Shown in pieces: positions 1-3,687 of a stretch of DNA of 6,945 nt. The DNA is from Chloroflexota bacterium (lineage in GTDB: Bacteria; Chloroflexota; Anaerolineae; Anaerolineales; DRMV01), in the NCBI GenBank assembly GCA_013154225.1, contig JAADCW010000192.1:1-6945 (forward strand), read 5' to 3'. Within the stretch, counting starts at the first letter, position 1, and every line of letters begins with the position of its first letter. Both the position numbers and the translations under genes were made by a program. Under the pieces are notes generated by a model. It was not told where the DNA came from. It did no database searches and saw only the letters and a list, made by a program, of their open reading frames with translations.

Positions 1-1264
1 GCACCGCGAGCATATACAAATCCACCAACGGCGCGGTGTAAGCCTTGGTGGAAGCCACGCCGATTTCCGGCCCGACTTGCATGGAGATGTAGCCGTCGGC
101 TATGCGCATGGCCTGGGAGCCAATCGCGTTGACAATGGACCACAGCAGTGCGCCCTTGCGACGGCCTTCTTCCATCGCGGCCAGGGTATCCGCGGTTTCG
201 CCCGACTGGCTGATGGCCAGCACCACGTCGTTGGGGCCCACCAGGGGGTCGGCATAGCGGAATTCCGAGGCCACCATTACTTCCACAGGCACGCGGGCAA
301 TGCGCTCAATGAGGGTTTTGCCCACCAGCCCGGCGTGATACGCGGTGCCGCACGCGGTGATGAAAATTTTGTGGATGTTGCGGGCGGTTTCCGCGGTCAG
401 GTTGAGGGTGTCCAGATAAATGCGCCCTTCCTCAAAATCCACCCGGCCAGCAATGGTATCGGTCAGGCCGCGCACCTGCTCGTGGATTTCCTTTTGCATG
501 AAGTGCCGGTATTCGCCCTTTTCCGCGGCCACAGGATCCCAGGGCACCACCGTGGGCTGTACGGGCACGGGTTCGCCATCCAGAGTAAAGACCTCCACCC
601 CGTCGCGGCGCACCACAGCCATCTGCCGCGGTTCCAGGAAGGCCACCCGGCGGGTATGCTCCAAAATCGCGGGCAAATCAGAGGCCACCAGCATCTCGTC
701 TTCGCCAAAACCAATGACAATGCCGCCCGCGTTGCCCAGGCGGGCCGCGACGATTTTGTCCGGCTCCAGGGCCGACATCACCACCACCGCGTTGGAGCCT
801 TCCAGCAGACGCAGGGTTTGGCGCACGGCTTCCACCAGGCCAGTGTCCTGGCTCATAAAACGCTCGATGAGATGCGCAATGATTTCGCTGTCGGTTTCCG
901 AGCGGAACTGTGCGCCTTCAGCCGCGAGCTCGTCGCGCAGTGCGAGAAAATTCTCCACAATGCCGTTGTGCACCACCACCACTTTGCCCGCCTCACCCAC
1001 ATGGGGATGCGCGTTGCGGCGGGAAGGCTCGCCGTGGGTTGCCCAGCGCGTATGCCCAATGCCCACGTGCCCGGAAAGCGGCTCAGCCTCGACCAGGGCT
1101 TGCAGGCGATGGAGTTTGCCGACCTCACGACGCAGTTCCACGCCGTGCTCGGTGAGCACAGCCAGCCCTGCGGAATCATAACCACGATATTCCAACCGCT
1201 TGAGGCCATTGAGGATAATGGGCGTCGCGTCACGCGGCCCAATGTAGCCAACAATGCCACACAT
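1..1264 (-). CDS. glmS: Glutamine--fructose-6-phosphate aminotransferase (isomerizing), 5' 421 codons, runs off left edge
   Basis: GlmS transfers the amide nitrogen of glutamine to fructose-6-phosphate, giving glucosamine-6-phosphate, the first committed step toward UDP-GlcNAc and peptidoglycan in the cytoplasm. The start MCGIVGYIG puts the nucleophilic Cys at position 2. Glutaminase-domain motifs follow: HTRWATHG (71-78), HNG (99-101) and SETDSE (122-127, containing Asp125). After a linker around residues 240-250, the first SIS sugar-isomerase domain shows TACGTAYHAG (303-312) and SQSGETADT (352-360). The last residues in the window include GVASTKAYTAP. Family members have about 600 residues, so the second SIS domain and the C-terminal isomerase loop lie outside the window. 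The ATG has a GGAGG at 1273-1277, 8 bases upstream. The gene is preceded by a glmS ribozyme, which independently supports the name and predicts feedback control by the product. I see no internal stop or frameshift. Confidence 0.98.
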   Translation of the reverse strand, partial: MCGIVGYIGPRDATPIILNGLKRLEYRGYDSAGLAVLTEHGVELRREVGKLHRLQALVEAEPLSGHVGIGHTRWATHGEPSRRNAHPHVGEAGKVVVVHNGIVENFLALRDELAAEGAQFRSETDSEIIAHLIERFMSQDTGLVEAVRQTLRLLEGSNAVVVMSALEPDKIVAARLGNAGGIVIGFGEDEMLVASDLPAILEHTRRVAFLEPRQMAVVRRDGVEVFTLDGEPVPVQPTVVPWDPVAAEKGEYRHFMQKEIHEQVRGLTDTIAGRVDFEEGRIYLDTLNLTAETARNIHKIFITACGTAYHAGLVGKTLIERIARVPVEVMVASEFRYADPLVGPNDVVLAISQSGETADTLAAMEEGRRKGALLWSIVNAIGSQAMRIADGYISMQVGPEIGVASTKAYTAPLVDLYMLAV

Positions 1265-1300
1265 GGGGAAAACCTCCAAGGGTACAAATTGTAGGAAAAT

Positions 1301-1350
1301 GCAAATGCGGATTGCAAATTGCAAAGCGCAAATTTCAAATTGCTGGTTGC
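1301..1350. repeat. Degenerate GCAAAT/GCAAATT repeats in the glmS 5' leader
   Basis: Between the ribozyme and the glmS ribosome-binding site lies an A/T-rich stretch built of GCAAAT, GCAAATT, GCAAAG, CGCAAATTT and CAAATTGC units, in clear contrast to the GC-rich ribozyme. The units could pair only weakly with one another (GCAA/TTGC). They may be an unstructured spacer that keeps the ribosome-binding site accessible, or a dispersed intergenic repeat. No function can be assigned from this window. Confidence 0.5.
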
Positions 1351-1354
1351 AATG

Positions 1355-1567
1355 CCACTCCCAGGCGTTTTGACCGCTCGGTTGCCCGTGCGGTGTTGTC
1401 GCCTGGGTTGCTTCTTTCCCCCTGGTGTGGGAGGGACGGGGCGTGGCCACCCCGTGAGGGCATCCGCCGATCCTTCGATTTTCCCGACGCGTGGCGTCGG
1501 TTAGCCCCACCTCGCGGTGGGGAACCCTCATCCTCGTCACCCGCGCACCTGACGCGGGCCTGGCGCT
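1355..1567 (-). ncRNA. glmS ribozyme: glmS self-cleaving ribozyme (glucosamine-6-phosphate-responsive), cleavage between 1567 and 1566
   Basis: In the family, glucosamine-6-phosphate acts as cofactor for self-cleavage, and the cut mRNA is then degraded, so GlmS is repressed by its product. Read on the minus strand, the conserved core occurs in order: A|GCGCC (cleavage between A at 1567 and G at 1566), a hairpin CCCGCG/CGCGGG (1553-1558 with 1540-1545), GACGAGG (1538-1532), the strand TGAGGG (1530-1525) pairing with CCCTCA (1460-1455), ATCGA (1479-1475), and TCGGCGG plus TGCC (1470-1458). Next comes a hairpin CGGGG/CCCCG (1450s/1437-1441), then a long distal stem CCCAGGCG/CGCCTGGG (1407-1400 with 1367-1360) extended by CCAC/GTGG. 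CGCC just after the cut can also pair with GGCG at 1468-1465, consistent with the family's pseudoknot. The placement about 90 bases before the glmS ATG is as expected. The outer boundaries are approximate. Unusual: about 45 bases carrying two hairpins are inserted in the core. Confidence 0.93.
1480..1524 (-). other. Two-hairpin insertion inside the glmS ribozyme core
   Basis: The insertion lies between the GAGGG strand and ATCGA, where well-studied glmS ribozymes have only a short U-rich link. Hairpin 1 has the 7-bp stem CCCCACC/GGTGGGG (1516-1522 with 1505-1511), closed on the RNA strand by GCGA, a GNRA tetraloop. Hairpin 2 has the 7-bp stem CCGACGC/GCGTCGG (1494-1500 with 1484-1490) with a three-base loop. 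The joints are TT, CTAA and GAAA. Both stems are perfect, which argues for selected RNA structure rather than random insertion. The comparison with the canonical linker is from memory of the Bacillus and Thermoanaerobacter ribozymes. Confidence 0.8.
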
Positions 1568-1638
1568 TTCCCTCCGCTGTTCGCGGTAAGTTGTTGCTGG
1601 CACCTCCTTTCAGACAGGAAGGATACAACGGTCTGAGT
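1568..1638 (-). promoter_or_regulatory. 5' leader upstream of ribozyme cleavage site, with orphan Shine-Dalgarno-like sequence
   Basis: This is the part of the glmS leader that self-cleavage would release as a short RNA of about 70 bases, if transcription starts near 1638. It can form a stem TCAGAC/GTCTGA (1631-1636 with 1610-1615) and a small stem CCGC/GCGG (1583-1586 with 1574-1577) just before the cleavage site. Between them is AAAGGAGGTG (1610-1601), which matches the anti-Shine-Dalgarno well but has no ATG, GTG or TTG at a usable distance. Its role is unknown. Confidence 0.5.
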
Positions 1639-1646
1639 GGAGCATA

Positions 1647-1675
1647 ATCATACCACAAAGCCCGAGCACAAAAAA
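1647..1675 (-). promoter_or_regulatory. Probable glmS promoter, extended -10 type
   Basis: On the minus strand, TATGAT (1652-1647) matches five of six -10 positions and is preceded by TGG, giving an extended -10 (TGnTATGAT). At 17 bases upstream the -35 position is only a T-run (1675-1670), which is also the terminator tail of the preceding gene. This is a poor -35 but tolerable with an extended -10. The predicted start is about 1638, some 70 bases before the ribozyme cleavage site. Confidence 0.55.
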
Positions 1676-1696
1676 AAGCAGCCCTTCGGGGCTGCT
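1670..1696 (-). terminator. Intrinsic terminator of the DUF4405 gene
   Basis: An 8-bp perfect stem AGCAGCCC/GGGCTGCT (1696-1689 with 1684-1677), with a four-base loop, is followed on the minus strand by a run of eight T (1677-1670). It begins 11 bases after the TGA of the DUF4405 gene. The plus-strand side lacks a T-run, so the direction is minus. It insulates glmS from upstream transcription. Confidence 0.92.
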
Positions 1697-1706
1697 AATT
1701 GGGAAC

Positions 1707-2420
1707 TCAGTGGTCGTCTTCTTCCTCTTGGTGAGCTTCGGGTGGAAGCCCCTCAATGATTGCGGACAATTCGCCCGGCGTATAGCCGCTTTGCTCGCTG
1801 AGCGTCAGCAAATCATCGGTGGCGTGGGCCTCAATGCCATAGGCTTTGAGGCGCTCCAGCGCGGTAACCACGGAAATGTTGTTTTGTGCGGCCAAATCTG
1901 CCACGGTGTAGCGTCCATAACCGCCATGAGAGAGCACCTCTTCGCCGCTGAGATTGGTGGATTGGCTGAGGTGTTCTTCCCAATAGGTGTTGAGATTTTC
2001 GCCAAAATCCATGATCTGCTGAACCGGCGGCACATTGGCCGCGGACACGACCATCAGCAACACACTCACCACAACAGCCGCGACGAATTCCCGCCGCAGG
2101 TTGAACAAACGCTTGACACGGGCCTTCATGTAACCCAAAAACGAGCGCCAATTATATTTGATGTGGTAAATCGCCACGATAATAAATGCTAAACCCCAAA
2201 TCGTATGAATGGCCTCCCACTGCTCTTTGGTAAACAAGAGGAAACGCCATCCGTAAGTGTTGACAATGCGGCCCGAAGGTGCGATGTAGAGCACGACGCC
2301 TGAAATCCCAAGCACAATCGTTTGGAAGAACAAGAACACAGACACGAAAGAGCGCCAGCGAAAGGCCATGGCTTTGCGCTTGGGCACGGACCGCGTGGTT
2401 GCACGGGTTGCTGTCGTCAT
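1707..2420 (-). CDS. DUF4405-type three-helix membrane protein, putative b-haem binding, with repeated C-terminal motif
   Basis: The protein has 237 residues. After a basic N-terminus come three likely membrane helices, at about 23-47, 70-87 and 112-128. His72 (AIHTIWGL) and His86 (YHIKYNW) sit at the two ends of helix 2. Together with the W-rich end, this is the layout of the DUF4405 family, whose members resemble small cytochrome b subunits; haem ligation is inference. The soluble C-terminal half (129-237) carries two similar short helical units, TVADLAAQNNIS (172-183) and LLTLSEQSGYTP (204-215), and ends in an acidic EEEDDH tail. I chose the ATG at 2420 because GGAGGAGGT (2435-2427) lies 7 bases before it; the ATG 12 codons earlier has no such site and overlaps poorly conserved sequence. 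It lies 194 bases downstream of the DUF2202 gene and may act with it at the membrane. Family recognition is from pattern memory. Confidence 0.85.
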   Translation of the reverse strand: MTTATRATTRSVPKRKAMAFRWRSFVSVFLFFQTIVLGISGVVLYIAPSGRIVNTYGWRFLLFTKEQWEAIHTIWGLAFIIVAIYHIKYNWRSFLGYMKARVKRLFNLRREFVAAVVVSVLLMVVSAANVPPVQQIMDFGENLNTYWEEHLSQSTNLSGEEVLSHGGYGRYTVADLAAQNNISVVTALERLKAYGIEAHATDDLLTLSEQSGYTPGELSAIIEGLPPEAHQEEEDDH

Positions 2421-2426
2421 TGTGCC

Positions 2427-2435
2427 ACCTCCTCC
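2427..2435 (-). promoter_or_regulatory. Ribosome-binding site that fixes the DUF4405 start
   Basis: GGAGGAGGT on the minus strand, 7 bases from AGGAGG to the ATG at 2420. It overlaps codons of the alternative longer reading and so decides for the shorter protein. Confidence 0.85.
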
Positions 2436-2553
2436 ATGATAAAACTTCAATGGCAAATCAGGCAGGCTAAAAGAGCGTTATCAAATGCTTTCTGGGGAAC
2501 CACACGCAAGGCGCGGGAGAGGGAAACGACTGCGATACGATGTACCGGCAAGG

Positions 2554-2586
2554 ACAACGGGCGGCAGCGGAGCCGCCGCCCGTTGT
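2554..2586 (-). terminator. Strong hairpin downstream of the DUF2202 gene, possible terminator or mRNA-stabilising element
   Basis: A perfect 12-bp inverted repeat, ACAACGGGCGGC with GCCGCCCGTTGT (2554-2565 and 2575-2586), has a 9-base loop and starts 28 bases after the DUF2202 stop. No T-run follows on either strand, only the TTGT of the stem and CCTTG. Efficient intrinsic termination is therefore uncertain. It could instead protect the 3' end, give partial read-through into the DUF4405 gene, or be an intergenic palindrome. I find no convincing promoter between it and the DUF4405 start (2421-2553) and no gene there. Confidence 0.5.
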
Positions 2587-2614
2587 GAGGACATGGCGGA
2601 ATCAGCAATCAGGG

Positions 2615-3385
2615 TTAGTGATCGCAGCCACCACGTCCTCGCCCACCACCGTAACCACCACCAAACGACGGGGCGCTGCTGATGATTGCGTCGTAAGCGT
2701 CTTGGCTGAGATATTGGGGCTGGTAGGTTTCACCGGTTTCGGCTTCCAAGGTGCGGGTAAAAGCCCGCAGGTGGTTTTCAGAACCGGCCATCAGGTTTTG
2801 GTAAACCTGCTGGATGTCTGCATTGTCGGTTTGCGCAAGGCGGGATTGCAAATCCAGAATGTCAATTTCCTCAATCGCGGCGCCCACTTTCAGGGCATCG
2901 GCCAACGATTGACTGCCTTGGGCCACGAGTTTGTCATACAACGCCTGCAGTTCGGGGTTGGTAAACTCGCCCAAACCCTTCCCTGCCGCGGGGTCGTCCA
3001 GGCCGTACTTTTCGATCAAGCCCAACACCATATCCATGTGCATCTGTTCCGAGCGGCTGATGTTGGAGAAAATCTGGGAATGCCACTGGTTGTAGAGGGT
3101 GATGTACACGTCGTGGGCCAGTTTTTCCTCTTCCCGCATGTAGAGCAGCCCTTGGGCTTCTTCATCGCTCAGGTCGGAAGCGGGCAGAGAAAGCGCGGAC
3201 GAGCCGAAGTCTTCCTGGGGCGCCACAGCCCCACCGCCCTGCGGCCCGCCGCGGCCATAACCACGACCGCCGTAAAACGCGTCCGTCGTGGGGGCAGCAG
3301 CTTGCGCGCTGTTGGTCGTGCTGCATCCAACCAGCCCTACCGCGAGCGCGGCAAGCAAGAAAAGGGGTAAAACTTTTTTCAACAT
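2615..3385 (-). CDS. DUF2202 ferritin-like lipoprotein
   Basis: The 256-residue protein starts with a lipoprotein signal peptide: basic MLKK, a hydrophobic core, then the lipobox LVGC, predicting lipid-modified Cys21 and export to the outer face of the membrane. A Gly/Arg-rich linker (38-52) is followed by the DUF2202 domain (about 70-235). Its hallmark segments are REEEKLAHDVYITLY (84-98), SNISRSEQMHMD (107-118), FTNPELQALYDKLVAQGS (141-158), GAAIEEIDILDL (168-179) and GSENHLRAF (201-209). The family folds like ferritins. Glu87, Glu113, His116, Glu173 and His205 are plausible metal ligands, though no enzymatic role is established that I know. The C-terminus is Gly/Arg-rich and ends GGCDH, another possible metal site. 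The start at 3385 is set by AGGAGG (3397-3392) 6 bases upstream and by the signal peptide beginning there; a longer start would place 11 odd residues before the signal. Upstream lie 11-bp-spaced operator repeats. Confidence 0.92.
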   Translation of the reverse strand: MLKKVLPLFLLAALAVGLVGCSTTNSAQAAAPTTDAFYGGRGYGRGGPQGGGAVAPQEDFGSSALSLPASDLSDEEAQGLLYMREEEKLAHDVYITLYNQWHSQIFSNISRSEQMHMDMVLGLIEKYGLDDPAAGKGLGEFTNPELQALYDKLVAQGSQSLADALKVGAAIEEIDILDLQSRLAQTDNADIQQVYQNLMAGSENHLRAFTRTLEAETGETYQPQYLSQDAYDAIISSAPSFGGGYGGGRGRGGCDH

Positions 3386-3391
3386 ATTGCA

Positions 3392-3397
3392 CCTCCT
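3392..3397 (-). promoter_or_regulatory. Ribosome-binding site that fixes the DUF2202 start
   Basis: AGGAGG on the minus strand, 6 bases before the ATG at 3385. It places translation initiation at the lipoprotein signal peptide rather than at the ATG 11 codons upstream. Confidence 0.88.
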
Positions 3398-3481
3398 GGT
3401 ACTTCGCTTCAAACCCAAGGGGCAAGTCTTGGGGATGAAGTCGGGTCGTGAAATTACTCATGGCGTTTTGCCATCGCCTTC

Positions 3482-3535
3482 ATCTTACCTTCTCTTTGTA
3501 AAACGCAAATGAACGGGATGTAAAGAGAATGTAAA
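3482..3535 (-). promoter_or_regulatory. Putative OmpR/PhoB-family operator (four 11-bp-spaced repeats) with promoter for the DUF2202 gene
   Basis: Reading the minus strand: TTTACA (3535-3530), TTTACA (3524-3519), TTCATT (3513-3508) and TTTACA (3502-3497), each separated by exactly five bases, so the period is 11 bp (one helical turn). Known PhoP boxes in Bacillus are TTAACA-like repeats with the same five-base spacers, and PhoB boxes have the same period. A -10-like TAAGAT lies at 3487-3482, with a weak TTTGCG (3509-3504) 16 bases before it. The repeats therefore overlap the -35 region, as in activator-dependent promoters. The predicted start near 3475 gives a leader of about 90 bases containing small stems ATGGC/GCCAT (3474-3470 with 3464-3460) and CCCAAG/CTTGGG (3433-3428 with 3419-3414). 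The identity of the regulator is inference. Confidence 0.6.
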
Positions 3536-3620
3536 AAGTGAGCAACAAGGTAACCCAAGCCCGCCAGGGCAAACTGTTCGCGCACCGCGGGGAGCCTTGG
3601 GTGCCCATCGCGGCATCCGT
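3536..3620. other. Intergenic stretch without a recognised gene
   Basis: Between the operator repeats and the terminator of the NACHT gene I see no convincing coding region or RNA gene. There is a weak inverted repeat, ACCCAAG with CTTGGGT (3553-3559 and 3596-3602), with a 36-base loop. Short reading frames crossing this stretch have no ribosome-binding site and run through the terminator and operator. Confidence 0.6.
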
Positions 3621-3663
3621 CGAAACAACAACGCCCCTTACCCTGAAGCCAGGATAAGGGGCG
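3621..3663 (-). terminator. Intrinsic terminator of the zinc-ribbon/NACHT operon
   Basis: A 14-bp stem (3663-3650 with 3645-3632) with a four-base GCTT loop is followed on the minus strand by the U-rich tail TTGTTGTTTCG. One pair is a U-G wobble on the minus RNA but would be a C-A mismatch on the plus RNA, which supports the minus direction. It starts 24 bases after the TAA of the NACHT gene. Confidence 0.88.
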
Positions 3664-3687
3664 GGGAAAATCTGAGCCCAACGAAAT

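Noticed and set aside
77..1294. A 405-codon open frame on the plus strand, antisense to glmS
   Set aside because: It is the mirror of a GC-rich, stop-poor glmS coding strand. Its translation is His/Gly-rich without family resemblance, and glmS motifs are unmistakable on the other strand.
1265..1603. An N-terminal extension of GlmS: the glmS frame stays open upstream to a GTG at 1603
   Set aside because: The extension runs through the ribozyme and repeats, the GTG overlaps its own Shine-Dalgarno, and it would bury the catalytic Cys2, which must be N-terminal in the mature enzyme.
1335..1658. Minus- and plus-strand reading frames of about 107-111 codons over the glmS leader
   Set aside because: They lie on the ribozyme and terminator, have no ribosome-binding site, and their openness is explained by GC-rich stems.
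2421..2456. Longer start for the DUF4405 protein, 12 codons upstream
   Set aside because: It would translate the strong GGAGGAGGT site as codons; the ATG at 2420 is correctly spaced from it.
3454..3681. Small minus-strand open frame between the NACHT terminator and the DUF2202 gene
   Set aside because: It crosses the intrinsic terminator and the operator repeats, lacks a ribosome-binding site and shows no recognisable domain.
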